Shown piece by piece: positions 1 to 26,075 of a DNA stretch of 64,000 bases. Under the pieces are notes generated by a model. The model had not been told where the DNA came from. It worked only from the letters and a program-made list of their open reading frames with translations, and ran no database searches. The first letter of the stretch is position 1, and the number at the start of each line of letters is the position of its first letter. Location: NCBI GenBank assembly GCA_029582155.1, contig CM055908.1, positions 20,251,406-20,315,405 of the forward strand, in the 5' to 3' direction. Source of the stretch: Panopea generosa. Its lineage: Eukaryota > Mollusca > Bivalvia > Adapedonta > Hiatellidae. The position numbers and the translations under genes were made by a program.

Positions 1-662
1 CATGCACACACACATAATGTATACAACTGAATTTTATCGGCAAATGAAAATATTGAATGCATTTTAATCAAACAACATACTTCAACAAATCAATATTGTT
101 AAAACAGAGGCAAATCCAAACAAATAGTTTGAAAAGTTGCAATGCTCATATTATAATATAGAAGATTCGACAAATGCATCTTTCTACTTATTTTGGTGGA
201 CCTGTATACTGAAAACACCACTCACTACCACAAGTTTATATGTATTTACAACCAGATACATGTACATCAATCAGAGGACCAACAAACATTTAAGTTTAAA
301 ATTTTTTGTGTCAAATTGATCAATAAGATCTTTTAACAGCAAGCACTAAATCATGATGGTATATTTCAACTTTATAAACCATTTTATATTTCTGGTTAAA
401 ATTTTGTGAATTATGAAGAAAGATTTTTGTCCTTAGTGTACATTTATCAATAAAGTTAAGTGCTTCTTTCAACAAAATGTAGTTTATTATTTAACGTCCA
501 GTTTTCTGGTGGAGATTGCAGGAATACATATACAGAAATAACATAACTGCAATCCAAGTGAACTTCAATCTTGTCTCAAATTAATGACTTACTTTCAGGA
601 TGAATTGGATAGCAAAATAGGGCATTACATTTGAAATTAACACATTTAGCGGCACTACAAAC
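1..662. other. SMC3 intron, nothing else seen
   Basis: AT-rich intron sequence. I looked on the minus strand for the next SMC3 block (family motif near WREEN) and did not find it here. Confidence 0.6.
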
Positions 663-14251
<13,589 letters not shown>

Positions 14252-14549
14252 TTATTTCATGGCTTTTTTTACCTTTTACCATATATGGGTCATAGGTGAG
14301 CAACATATCGGCGTATTTCATTTGATCAAATTGTTAGATATGCAAAGAAATTCATTATCATGCCCATCAAATATGTAATACTTTTGAATTTCATGAATGA
14401 CTTTATATATTTCCATATATAACAAAATGTAATGTAAAACAATCCTCGAAAACTTACTTTACTTCAGTAAATATATCAACTACTTTAAATTGGTTCATTT
14501 TTTTTTAATTTTTATATAACTTTCATTATATTTTTAACATAGATGCTAC

Positions 14550-14680
14550 TAAGTTTAAACTTATTTCTTTATAACTTCATTTGTGAAAGAAGTTTTTGCA
14601 ACTAAGATAAAGTACTCTGAGCCGACAGATGAAGGAGGTAGAAATAAAACTTTATGCTGATACCAGCTTTCTGGATAATC
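14550..14680 (-). mobile_element. Possible SINE tail fragment
   Basis: TTTAAACTTATTTC, then TTTGTGAAAGAAGTTTTTG, is a diverged match to the reverse complement of the SINE tail at 20720-20765. Confidence 0.35.
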
Positions 14681-14939
14681 CTGTGTCATTTCACAATTGT
14701 TGATTCGAACTGCATAGTGGTAGTCTCATTTAATCGCCGTAATAGGGGTGAGACTAGCCCCTTTACGTCTCTTTTCCATCCGAACAAAACCAAGTGGAAA
14801 ATTAGACCATACATACGTCTTTTTCGAAGGCAAGTACTGCATTAACAATCGTTAATTCCTTGAAACGTTGATTTATATTGATTAAATAATGAGTAATTAA
14901 TGCGTGCTATGCAAAAAAACTGTCCTCTGTAGTTTGATA

Positions 14940-15100
14940 GACGATGAATATGATCAAGACATTCGAATTTACCTTGTTTCGCTGTCATTTAGCAGCCATT
15001 TTACATAAGTGGAGTTGATGCGAGCTAGATCCAAGCTACTGGGTGGAAACATGTACATGCGAAATTGGAACTTCGGCGGAGTGAGCGATATGGGTTATAG
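14940..15100 (-). promoter_or_regulatory. Candidate SMC3 promoter / first-exon region
   Basis: This is the first stretch upstream of SMC3 exon 2 with raised GC and CpG content (GCGAAATTGGAACTTCGGCG). On the minus strand ATGACAGCGAAACAAG precedes a good donor GTAAAT at about 14972, but its phase does not join exon 2. It may be a 5' untranslated exon or chance. The expected MYIKQ codons were not found. Confidence 0.25.
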
Positions 15101-15284
15101 AGGAATAAGAAAATTTTCTTCCGTCCGATATTTCGTCATGTTTTTAGTTTAAAATCTATGATTATTTTGAATATTATTATGATTAAGTGTTTTATTACTG
15201 CTGAAGAATAAATAAAAAAATAAGATTTAAATTGAAAAATTTACAGAGAAATATATGGGTTATAGCAAGGACTTGTATATCTCT

Positions 15285-15385
15285 AGTTTAGTTTAAACTT
15301 ATTTATTTTACTTCGATTGTGAAACAAGTTCTTACAACTTTGACAAATCACGCTCGAAGTCTTCCTGGGTATAACCAGAGACGTC
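15285..15385 (-). mobile_element. SINE tail fragment
   Basis: AAACTTATTTATTTTACTTC, then GATTGTGAAACAAGTTCTTA, is the reverse complement of the tail at 20720-20765 and resembles 59090-59135. Confidence 0.55.
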
Positions 15386-15399
15386 TTTGTGGTATAAAA

Positions 15400-17240
15400 T
15401 AATATCATTATGTACTATTGGCGCATGTAGTTATCTTTTGAAAATTAAGTTTTGCTCTTTTACTATACGTTCAACGGTTATGATAGAAGATTACCAGAGA
15501 TTTATGAACACACGCTTAACTTTCGGCATGGAAGTATATAAACCTGACATAGATATTATCATTAACTGATGAGTTCCTAAAAGTGTTTTAGGATATATTG
15601 GCAGGAGGTAGGAATGGGTGGCCATACTGGACAACATTATGTCGATCTCATAATACACTTACAAAAGATTACTAATGAAAATGGTAGCAGACGATAAAAA
15701 AAAATATGAAAATAACGGATATTCCAAAGTCGAAGCAATGCGGAGAAAGACAATGTCATGTGTGTGGCTGCATTATTTGCCAAAGGAAATGTTAGTGTTC
15801 AGGCAGCATTAAGTTTAAACACTATTTTGTTCACAGTAAACATGGTAGTCATACATTAAATTACAAGTGAAAAAGATCCATAAGAAAGCTATACTATCTT
15901 ATCATCCGTTTTCTACATATAAAGTACAAGCAACATTTCTGCTACAGACATAATATTTATAAACTTTGATAGTGATGAATATTGTCATTTTTTTTGTCAA
16001 AACACAAACACAAGTATTGGTTTGTTTAATTTGAATACACACTGTGAAATGTTAATTTCTCGGAACATATTGCATAGTAAGTATTGCCTTTCCAATTTAC
16101 CGCGTAGAGCTTCCATCACAGTTTTCTATTCAAATGGCTACGACGCTTGAAAGGTGCGTGTCACGTGATAACTGTCAAAAACGATTTGAAAGTAGGATTG
16201 TATTTAAAAACTAAGTTATTTAAGTGTTTTGTGGATATTTTTACGTTATGGACATATATAACGTGTTTTTTTTAACAACCGGTAAGAGTTTTTGCTAATG
16301 ATATTACATATTTTAATCAATATGAGTGTTTTGGCTTCCGCACTGAATCGGTGCGGAAAAATCCACCCATAAAAAAGCGAATGGAGTATGCACGTAGAGG
16401 ACGATCAAATAAAAAAAATATAAAAATCGTTCGAAAACGTGCTTTGATATGCACTAGCATAGTGGATGAATAGTAAACAAATTATTACTCTGGAAATGTA
16501 TAATGAAACCTTCATGTGATATTTTATCAACATTAAGTCAGATAGTGCAAGTTTCCTATCCTTCTATATAATTCCTTGGGTCAAGGTATGCTTTTTTTTC
16601 TTGAATATCTTGAACCAGTAAAGAATTTGAGCCCAGACAGATGCTGCAGATTTTGTTTTTCCACTGTGTTTTGGACATTAATGTTACAGTGGAGCCCTAT
16701 GGGAAATGTTATAGTGGTGTCAGACGTTAATGTGCCACCAAAACCCGGCCCTGGAAGACAAAAGATAAATTTGATCGTAAGAATTTCTTAATGATTGCAG
16801 TTTATAATCGTGGTGCACAACCAAACTACACATAGTCTTTTACGAACCTGTTTTATATACATTGTGACCGAACTGTTCAACGCATATTAAGTGCTAATCT
16901 GCATTGATTTCCAAATAAACATCTACAAAATATAGCTATGTTTACAAATATACAAATGGCGGCAAACGCACATCGCTTAAAGCAAAAATAAAACAATATT
17001 TATTTACTTTATATACGTGGTCTTTATTATTCAAGTTTGATTTAAATGTATATCAACATACATTTTATAGTATAACAAAATCATAAAGTACGTAGGGGCT
17101 TCCGATTTAATTAGTTAAACAAATTTTATCTTTTTATTAAGGATGTAAGTATAATTAAGCGCCAACTTCTATGGAAAGCTACATGTCATTGGCCAATTTT
17201 TTCGTCAGTAACCAATGAAAATACAGCTTTCAAAACAATA
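15400..17240. other. Intergenic spacer, no gene recognised
   Basis: AT-rich with a few GC-richer patches (a TCACGTGA palindrome near 16162). An open frame of 71 codons at 16576-16791 has no recognisable domain. I see no exon that I can support. Confidence 0.5.
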
Positions 17241-18273
17241 TGCAAGGGTACTACTAAACCCGTCAAATTCCGGCCGAACCGGTCACTTTTCCGGCCGTAG
17301 GGAAAAGGCAAATTTAGCATGTATACTTGTGATTATGATGTTAAACTGCCCTAATCCCAATAATTATGTACTTCCCTTGACATACTAGTTTATTTCAAGA
17401 AAATATATGAAAAAAAGCCTTATATTTAGTCTTGAACCTTACCTTTTTATGACGTTTTTTGATGAGTTTTCGACGGTTTTTTTACTAATTCCTGCTGAGT
17501 ATTAATGGTTATTTAAAGTACATTCGTTGTAAATAACCATGGTTTTAATCAATTCTTACAAAGTTTAAGATATGCTGAATCTATAACAATGAAAATAACA
17601 TCAAAATCAATAACAAATAATTGTTTATTTCGCTCGAAACAGAGAACATATAGTTTCTATAAAATCCTGACGATTTCAACGGCGTGGCGTATTTACCGTA
17701 CGTTGTAAAATTTAGACAATATTTACAAGACGTAACAAAACTTTATAACAAAGTTTAACGAATAAAGAATACCACGTTGTGCGAATGCAGCTTCTATGCT
17801 GTATATAGAATGTTTACCTTTACAAATCATACTTATACATTTTAACGAAATAATACAACATGTAGCAACAAAAGGTACAAGCATTCATATACAAAGAAAT
17901 TATACAAAAGAAAGGGCAATATAATATATAGTACATAATAGATTATTAATAAAGGATTAACGGATGATCTAATGCAATAGTTTAACTATCAAAATATCTA
18001 TATTTCATTTTCATTTAAACACAAAGGAAAATTCCAGAATTTCAAATTATTTCGATTTACACATTGGTAATGGTACTATCGCCTTGAATATCAGGCTTAA
18101 TATTGCAATTAAAATAGCCATAATATGCAGCTTCCCAGGGCTGGCTTCGCGTTTCCTCTAGCTCATTGAACTGGTCCTCAGAAGTACATTTTAAAAGTTC
18201 GTCTAAATTATACAAATTTAAATCTATGTTAGAAGAAGGTGTATTTCTACTTGTCGTATATTACGCGGTACTG

Positions 18274-18275
18274 AT

Positions 18276-18327
<52 letters not shown>

Positions 18328-18347
18328 TACAGACAGACAGACAGACA

Positions 18348-18397
<50 letters not shown>

Positions 18398-18400
18398 CAA
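18274..18400. repeat. (CAGA)n/(CAGG)n microsatellite
   Basis: About 75 bp of CAGA units passes directly into about 50 bp of CAGG units. It lies in the loop of the foldback element. The open frames through it on both strands are repeat artefacts. Confidence 0.97.
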
Positions 18401-18694
18401 ATGTAACACCCGTTATAAGCACGGCGGGTGTTGTTAATTCAGTCAAAGTGTTGCTGACACCTATTGTTTATTCTGTCAATATAATTTGACTACCGGATAT
18501 CGATCGGCTATAGTAGCCAGTCACGCTTCGGTTAACATGATAACAATGGGTCATTATAAATATAAGGTAATTGTACCTCTAAGCGTAACACAACGTTAAC
18601 GTAAAAAGTGTATAACATGTATCATTTAATTTAAATTTACAAGATTTTTGTCAAGATTAAATATCTTAACTTCCATACATCATCCATGATAGAT

Positions 18695-18725
18695 AACACA
18701 CGCACGCACGCACGCACGCACGCGC
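18695..18725. repeat. (CACG)n microsatellite
   Basis: About six CACG units, also inside the foldback element loop. Confidence 0.9.
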
Positions 18726-19065
18726 AAGGCCTCACCAAACATTAAGCACCATATAGCAAAACAATGAAAATATTTTGTCTAAAATTCTTTTAATTTTGGA
18801 TAAAACAATATTAATAATCATAGTGAATAATTTAATACTTGTTACTTATACAAATACAATGAAAAAATGACATAGCATTGAAACTCATCGACGCTTTTGG
18901 TATCATCTCTCGGATACTTGGTGATTCCAACGGATTCTCAACATCAGATTGTGTCAACTAGTCTAATAATTTATTCACAATGCATGTTAATGCATGTTAT
19001 TTTACCCTTGTTTATGTTAATGTGCTTGATGTATCTTTTATCTATGGCATATCACAATCACAAGT

Positions 19066-19091
19066 AGATAAATAGATAAATAGATAAATAT
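19066..19091. repeat. (TAGATAAA)n microsatellite
   Basis: Three units of an eight-base repeat at the inner edge of the right arm of the foldback element. Confidence 0.85.
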
Positions 19092-19599
19092 GGATATTTA
19101 GTTTTCAATTACGGTAGCAAACTAATTCAAAGGAAGTCTAAATCTTACAACGTGAGGTAAATACGCCATACCGGTGAAATCGCCGTGTTTCGAGCGAAAT
19201 GAACAATTATATGTTATTGATTTTGGTGTTATTTTCATTGTTATAGAATAAGCATATCTTAATCTTTGTAAGAATTTATTTAAACCATGGTTATTTACAA
19301 CGAATACACTTAAAATAACCATTCAAACTCAGCCAGAATTAGTCAAAAAACGGCGAAAACTCGTCAAAAAACGTCATAAAAAGGTTAAGTTCAAAACCAA
19401 ATTTAAGGCATTATTTTATTTTTTTCATATATTTTCTTGATATATATGTCAAGGGCAGTGCATAATTATTGGGATTCGGGCAGTTTTACATCATAATCTC
19501 TAATATACGCCACATTTGCCGTTTTCCCTACGGCCGGAAAAGTGACCGTGTCGGCCGGAATTTGACCAGGTTTTAGTAGTACCCACTTTGTTTTGATTG

Positions 19600-19912
19600 G
19601 TCAATACGGACACCTCAGAATCGATTGGAACTTCGCTCGGTAATTTCCGTAAACGTTCGAACGTTCCGATTGGGCCGAGTATATGCGGAAAATTTGGCGC
19701 CAGTTGATCACAATTTTCACGAGATTTTAGTAGCGAGACAAAATGGCAGATGGATAGAAACAGAAAATTTTATGTTTTTGTATTATTTTGCAATTACACT
19801 GGACAATTTGGATGCATTATCCTTTGGGAAGAAGAGGGACATTCCAGCAACCGAGAGAGGAAAATTGCCTTGGAAACAAGGGGCCGCATACAAGTCGGTT
19901 CAACTGTTCCAG
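19600..19912 (+). other. Possible promoter and first exon, unknown gene
   Basis: Directly outside the foldback element the sequence turns GC/CpG-richer, with TTTGGCGCC (E2F-like) near 19694. An open frame from an ATG at 19750 reads MDRNRKFYVFVLFCNYTGQF onward and meets a donor (CCAG before GTATGT) at about 19912. A second frame is open across the same stretch. I recognise no domain. The ATG at 19744 hits a stop after four codons. It could be a real first exon or chance. Confidence 0.25.
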
Positions 19913-20206
19913 GTATGTTCAAGAAAATCTCAGTATGATTTTGTTACCGGTTTTCGATCACTTAAAAATCGCCGATAGATATATCATTGCTAAAAGGATG
20001 TTGACACCAAATGCGTTTAAATAACTATAATATAAAAAATTTCTACCAAAAAGATAAAAAATACATTACTCGCATCGTGTTGCGACATCTCAGACTACCA
20101 GGAAATGTGTTCATTCACTTTTAAATAAAAATAAATCTACATTAACGAGCAGTTGAGGTGGAATTTTCATATTAGATCACATAAAACCAAATATACTGTC
20201 TTCTAA

Positions 20207-20460
20207 TGCCTGGTTAAGGCATCCATATCGGAAGTGGGAGTCGAAGGTTCAAATCCTAGTGGACACACTTGGTTTTGTCTGATGCGGTCGATTGCTCACC
20301 CAGCAGCAGGAATTGAGAGGTACCCAATGTCTAACAACCTGACACTTTGAAGAATGGCTTTCGGGAAGTAAGTGTGTACAGCATAAAGGTCTTTATAAGG
20401 CCGGTGTGGCTGGCCCTTTCAGTAAGGGTGACACTATAATAAAGCACTTTATTTTTATTT
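20207..20460 (+). mobile_element. tRNA-derived SINE
   Basis: A tRNA-like head with B box GAAGGTTCAAATCCTAG, a body with CTTTATAAGGCCGGTGTGGC, and a tail AATAAAGCACTTTATTTTTA. It is a different family from the others in the window. Confidence 0.65.
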
Positions 20461-20579
20461 AAACTTCCACCAAAATGGTGTCACTAGATTTCGATCACAT
20501 GACTGAAAGAAGATGTTATGTGTAAAACAATTTTTTTTTTATCAGTTTTTTAGCTTGATAAGAATATATATTTTAAATG

Positions 20580-20765
20580 TGGATCGCGTGGTTCAGTGGT
20601 AGAGCACGGAATCCATGATCAGAGCTATGTGTGGTGTCCTTTAGCAAGACGCTTTTCAGCATATGCTTAGTACTGGTTCTAACCAGGAAGACCTTGAGCA
20701 TGATTTGCCTGAATTGTAAGAACTTGTTTCACAATCGAAGTAAAATAAATAAGTTTTAAACTTCA
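20580..20765 (+). mobile_element. tRNA-derived SINE, short form
   Basis: A box GCGTGGTTCAGTGGTAGAGC, then a decayed B box, the body motif AGTACTGGTTCTAACCAGGA, and a tail GAACTTGTTTCACAATCG, then AAGTAAAATAAATAAG. The tail occurs inverted at 15285 and 59090. Confidence 0.65.
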
Positions 20766-20769
20766 TATA

Positions 20770-22750
20770 CTATATGCTGTGCATTAATCTCATTATAATA
20801 TTAATGGAAAGATGGTAAATTGCTAAATAAAAGCAATCACATTTATTTGGTCCATATGACTTTGAGTGGTTGGAGTGGCCATATGAAAGACGAGACAAGG
20901 TCGAAAATGAAAAATGTTAGAATTTTTTACATGTAAATATTGTTTTTTTACAGAAAAGATAGTAAAAAAAGAAACATAATAATAACACAGCATAGAAATT
21001 GAAATATGTGTAGAAAGATAGAGAAGTTAATCATGAGTGGCAAAAATTTCATATTGATACTTAAGCAAGTTTAATTTATTAACACTCTAAATGGTGCCAT
21101 TAAAACTTTAAAATGACAATATCTTGTCTTTTTTTGTTGCTACAATCATTAATCCCATTAACACTTAAATGCACCATGTAAAGTTGAAAAATGACAACAA
21201 AAGTCATGTTTATGCATGTGTTATTTTGGTGCTATAGTTTGGTAAACACCTAAAGTGGTTCCATTTTAATCTAAAAAATGTAAAAAGTTAAAGCGTGAAG
21301 GGATATACCTGCACCCACCCCCTTTTGTCCAATATTTACCTGAGCGCTTTAACAAATTCCTGGGGAAGTGCCTGGCGTTCTCTTTGACCATCCACCATCA
21401 CATATCACAGTTATGCATGAGATACCATCGTCAAAATTACCCATTTCAATCTCAAGTCTCCTTTCATCCACTCCTGCCTTTGCCAATTCATCCTTCAACC
21501 CATCTACACCCTATATTGTCTTCAGTACTGGTAAACATGTTTGCATGCATTTGTGAAATGTTCATGCTTACATGTTAAACACAGGCAAAGGTAACAGACC
21601 TTGGTAAACTCTCCACCTGATATTTTTTCAATATTTTGTTTTCAAATCTTTGCTCAACTCATCATATATAACAAAAAATAGAATAAATAAAAAAGTGACA
21701 AATTGTTTTTACAGAGCCCCAGATAATATTATAAGCCGATGAGTAATAACTCATCAAAATCAGAGTAGATCAGTATTCTCGAGTTTTTCAGAATAGTGAT
21801 GAGTATTGTGCATATGATATACAACCAGTGAAGAGATGACACTTTAATGTTAAATCATTATTAAATTATTGTTTTTATCAACGGCTTGCTGGGCAAACTG
21901 CAATTGCCATTAAACCATCCTTAAAAATAAATTGTTTGCCATACTCCTCCCTTCTCACAAAAAATTGCAGCTACCCAAACTTTGTTATTGACTTTCAAAG
22001 CATTTAATTATTTTTTCACAATTTCTGTCCATTTTTCTTTAAAATGATTTGCAAAATTAAAATTTAGCAAATCTACCTACCCACATGACAAATACTAGGT
22101 TGGAGCACAGTAATCAAATATTTTTTTAAGGATAGCCTTACATAATGGTTTTGTCATTTTTTTAGAACCATTGTTGGTCTTTGTTGTTTGAATGCATGTT
22201 ACATGATTTAACCATTTCCTTTAATGTTCTCCTGACCTAGCCTGATTAAGTAAGTTTTGAATGGACAGCTTTATTATTATTTGGCTATCAGATCTGCTGT
22301 CCATGAAATATTTTTTTTAAAAGGCTCCTTAGAGACGTGTAATATGTCACTAACTCCTGACCTTGACCTAAGCAGAAACATCATCTTTTTTGATGAAAAA
22401 CAAACGTAATTAAGTTTGTATTTGAGTTTATTTGAGTTTTTGTTCGTCATGTTTACAGTTTATTTGTTGACAATCAGTTTATTAATACTTTTATTTTGTG
22501 GCAAAATGTGATGGGGTGGTACTAAAACTCGGTCATAATTTCGGCTGCAAAGAAAAGACGAGTTCCTGCAGAGTTTTACTAGTAACTGCCAATTCCTATA
22601 TCTTATTTGACCGCCAAACCTATATTTAAAAAATAGTTCCGATTTTCAACAAAACACCGTTTTTTTAGGCACATTTACTAATGACATTTCACTATCAATT
22701 CTTGATGCATGGCAAGTGTAATCAGTACATGTACTTGTAATAAATAAGGC
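20770..22750. other. AT-rich spacer, no gene supported
   Basis: No exon I can support. One C-rich stretch, 21310-21540, unlike its surroundings, is open on the plus strand as MPGVLFDHPPSHITVMHEIP onward, with a possible donor GTAAAC at about 21530. It has no recognised domain. Confidence 0.4.
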
Positions 22751-22759
22751 TGTGTGATT

Positions 22760-23185
22760 CCAGCTAAAAATAGAATCACTGCCGATCTCTGCAGAGGGGT
22801 AGGAATCCTCTGAATGGGTCTCATGATCATTTTATCATTTTTGTGGTTAAATTAGCCCCTGTGTGGTTCCAGGAAGCCATATTAGTGATGGTTAGAATAG
22901 AATCACCGTGGCTTGAACATGTCGTAAGAAGCGACAATTTGAGTAATACAATGTCATAAGAAGCGACAATTTGAGTACTACGATAGAATTTGCTGAAACT
23001 CTGCAGTTCTACAGGTATTAAGGTTCTAGGTTCATTCTGCATATTCATTTGTTGATGTTTTGTTATTATCGGTACTTTAATTTGTTGTTTTTTTGTACAT
23101 GTAGTGTGAACCTGGAATCTTCCTGTTGGCATCGAATAACCTATAATGTGTTGGTACGCCGTAAAACCCTATTCATTCATTGTAA
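22760..23185. repeat. Dispersed repeat, about 420 bp (copy 1)
   Basis: Runs parallel to 29490-29905 almost end to end: AGAATCACTG, CTCTGCAGAGGGGTAGGAAT, GTAAGAAGCGACA, GAACCTGGAATCTTCC, GTAAAACCCTATTCATTCAT. This copy has an extra internal duplication of GCGACAATTTGAGTA. It is probably a SINE or small non-autonomous element of unassigned family. Confidence 0.75.
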
Positions 23186-23639
23186 TAAATATAGCAGTTG
23201 AGGAGGAAGATAAATGTGGCCACATTTTTTAGTTGTTTACGCAGCACTGTACTTGGAACTTTTAGTTGTGTAGTGATATAATGTTAAGAGGCCAAGTTTT
23301 ACGTTGTGACAATTATATTTATTAAGGCACTTTACTGTAACAAAGTGTCATCATTTTGCAGTACAATCAATGAGAATTATGACAGGTATTATTATATTAA
23401 GTTGTTTAAAGAAATGTTCATTGTATAAATATGTGAAATTTTATTGCCCAACAGTACATAATTGAAGAAAAATGCATATCAGTATGATAGAGTGGCAGTG
23501 CTCCAGATTTTCTTGCAATGAGTATTTTACTCCTTAAATTAGTATAAAATGCTTATTTTCAAAATGTAACAATGAACAATTTAATCAAATTGCTATTATA
23601 AATAAACAAAATGACACTGAAAGTGTCAGAATCCAATGC

Positions 23640-24225
23640 GTTTTTACCTTTTATGTTAAAATGCCAATGCTTTTTTCAGAAATTTCAATGCTTAAATACC
23701 CACAAATGGTGGTGCTTACCTGGAGCACCCCAGGTGGTTGTTTTTACCTGATTGATTTATCAATGGCAACATGGTGTCCTTGTCAAATGGTCATCATAGG
23801 GCAGTCTTTTGGGAAGTATATCTCCCAATTTATGAGATTTATTTCACTGGAATCTCTTCTGCATTGTAGATTGAGGAGTCCTCTGTCAGTGTTTTTTTCT
23901 ACCATTTTTATAGCCAATATTGGGTCATATTCCCAATGGCAAATGGTATCTTTTTTCCCAATTGAGTGGTAAAAATTCCCAATTGAAAGCTTCAATAATT
24001 GTTAATTGAAACTTCCATTATTCCTTGATAAAATAGACAAAGTTTTCCCCATTCTGAATTGAGTAATACATTGATTCTTTAATTAAATAGCCAGAGAAGC
24101 AAGTGTACACATTTTTATGAAGTTTAACAAATATATTTAATGCATAAGTTTTCCCAATGTTAATGAAAACGCCGCTAAAATTTCCCAATTCCAAGGGTAT
24201 GGGTCATTTTCCCAAAATAGTGAAA
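23640..24225. other. Unassigned repeat-like stretch
   Basis: Repeated short motifs TTCCCAATT and CCCAATGG occur several times between 23820 and 24210, and an open frame of 103 codons crosses it. The look is that of a decayed non-autonomous element. I cannot name it. Confidence 0.35.
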
Positions 24226-24232
24226 AAAACAC

Positions 24233-24370
24233 TGTCTGTGGCTGAGTGGTCTAAGGCGCCGTCTCAAGATCACTTGCCTCCTACCACTAATGTCGTAGGT
24301 TTGAGTCCCGCTCCAAAAACTGTGAGAAATTTTCCAGTTACTTGCGAAAGGGTGCATTATTTGACACATT
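24233..24370 (+). mobile_element. tRNA-derived SINE (Leu/Ser-like head)
   Basis: GTGGCTGAGTGGTCTAAGGC (A box), GTAGGTTTGAGTCCCGC (B box), then CCAGTTACTTGCGAAAGGGT, where it is cut short. Same family as 2692 and 29318. Confidence 0.7.
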
Positions 24371-24816
24371 AAAATCATGCAAAATCTTAACTATACTTTT
24401 TGTTTCAGTAATACTATATATGCAGTGTTCATAACTTGAATGTATATATTAATGTTTTGAACAGGAAACTGTTGGGCAAACCTAGCAGTTTTCACTTAAT
24501 TGAAATTCACTAACCCACCCTCTTTTTGCTCCATTTCAGGCATTGATATACCCTTAAGAAGGAATACAAGGGGTGTGTAACCAAAATGCTGGAAGAACTG
24601 GTGCTCCAACAGCACAATGAATTCAACAGACTGGCCTTCTTGCCTAATGTCATATGGGAATGGTACCGGCAGTGAAAGCCTGTGATTTCTTAGGCAGTAG
24701 AAATTTTAAGTGTAAGGTTAAACCAGTGACATTCTTAACTTTTAAAACTAGATGCAGTTTAGATTAAACAAATTACCAACTATTCAAACTGGTTTGTAGT
24801 GCAATGTGCCAACACA

Positions 24817-24921
24817 GAACAATTTAAGAATTCCTTTGTGAGAACTGTGTACAAGTGGAACCAGCTAGAAGAGAGCACAGCAAATGCCTGGACAGCCTTT
24901 AAGACTTGCCTCCAGAACTGA
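24817..24921 (+). pseudogene. LINE reverse-transcriptase C-terminal remnant
   Basis: A short frame reads EQFKNSFVRTVYKWNQLEES and ends at a stop after AFKTCLQN. The pattern NSFxxRTVxxWNxL, then SFK, is typical of the last segment of non-LTR retrotransposon ORF2 proteins. No upstream RT or endonuclease domain is seen, so it is a 5'-truncated dead copy. A chance match is possible. Confidence 0.45.
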
Positions 24922-25899
24922 TACTGAGCTCTCTCATCTCCTTTAGTTATCTACCAGTATTTGGGAAATATTACATATGTTACAGATACAGGTAAGACAG
25001 ACAGGTCAGCACTGTCATTTTCAAGTATTTGCTAAGAAATGGACATCGAGAAAATTGTCATTCTGGAATATGTAATTATTTGCAGGATTTTTATATACTT
25101 TTTTACGTTAACATGGTTTGCACAGATCTTGAAAACCCTTGAATTTAATACCTGTCTTGAAAAACCCTTCAAAAAACAAAATTTGTCTAAAAAGTCCTTA
25201 AAAACACAATAAAACCAATAAAGCCCTGTAAAAACTGTTAAATCCGGTTTAAATCCCCAAAAAAGTGGTACAGAATTATTTGAGAGTGAATGAAATAATC
25301 GACATCAGATGAAAAAAAAGCTAAAAATCTGTACAAAACTGCTAGTTTGCATACTGGAATATCCGAAGTTATGGTCAGTGTGGACGCTTGCTCTTATCAA
25401 CTTAGAACAATGAGCTTTCAGCGTACACAGGCTAACCGAATTTTCCAACATTTTGCAATGTTTTAATCAATGGTGGCATTTTCACCAGTTGCCTATGCCA
25501 GGCAGTTTTAAATGTTCATTGTCCAAATCCGAATATTCTGACGAGCGTGGAATTTTATTTTGTATAAACCTCTTTTTACAGTTGCCTCAGAAACAGTCTG
25601 GTCTCTGGGCTGATTAAATATTATAGTTATTTGGACAAAGGTAATAGTCTGTTAATTTTCACCAACCTCAAAAGTTTTAACTCACTTCTTTTGTCTAGTT
25701 TTCCTTTCCTACCGTTCTGGCTTTATTCTCTAGATTCCCTCACTGTAAAAACCATTTAACCACTGCATATACAGAACATCTATGAATACCGAGATTCCTG
25801 GCGATTTCTGCATATTTTTTTACTCTTATAACTCTGTACAGTTATTTTTGTTGACAGCCATCAAATCATTGGATATCCCCATAGTTATTTATAGTATGG

Positions 25900-26075
25900 T
25901 ATGCAGTAAAACCTGTGCAAGTGGTCACCTCTATTAAGCAACCACATAATTTTGCTATTTCCCATTTCTGTCCTTCAGAGCAAATTCACCTGTATAAGGC
26001 AACAACCTGTCTTAAAGGGTCACTTTTTCTCCTTCCCATGATTGGTTGCTAAAGACAGGTTTGACCATTTACAAA
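25900..26075. repeat. Dispersed repeat with internal GTCACCT motifs
   Basis: GTAAAACCTGTGCAAGTGGT, CACCTCTATTAAGCAACCAC, ACCTGTCTTAAAGGGTCAC and GGTTGCTAAAGACAGGTTTG recur as related phrases in both orientations. It resembles a family of small DNA elements common in invertebrates. The assignment is from memory. Confidence 0.45.

Larger units (their letters stand above)
17250..19592. mobile_element. Foldback element with arms of about 450 bp
   Basis: The left arm (17250 to about 17710) and right arm (about 19120 to 19592) are inverted copies. Both ends read GGGTACTACTAAAACC inward, then TTCCGGCCG and CACTTTTCCGGCCGTAGGGA. Further in they share TTGTAAATAACCATGG and ATTTCGCTCGAAAC. The arms carry many point changes and small indels. 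The 1.4 kb between them has microsatellites and no transposase. No clear target duplication was found. It is non-autonomous; its class is unknown. Confidence 0.85.

Noticed and set aside
18166-18489. TDRQTDRQ / LPACLPAC proteins
   Set aside because: Translations of the CAGA/CAGG microsatellite on both strands.
22827-23132. 101-codon minus-strand frame, similar to one at 29446-29748
   Set aside because: The similarity comes from the shared 420-bp dispersed repeat; the frames differ by stops and shifts.
24570-24665. Exon after TTTCAG at 24540
   Set aside because: The acceptor-like site is followed by an early in-frame stop in every useful phase and no domain is recognisable.
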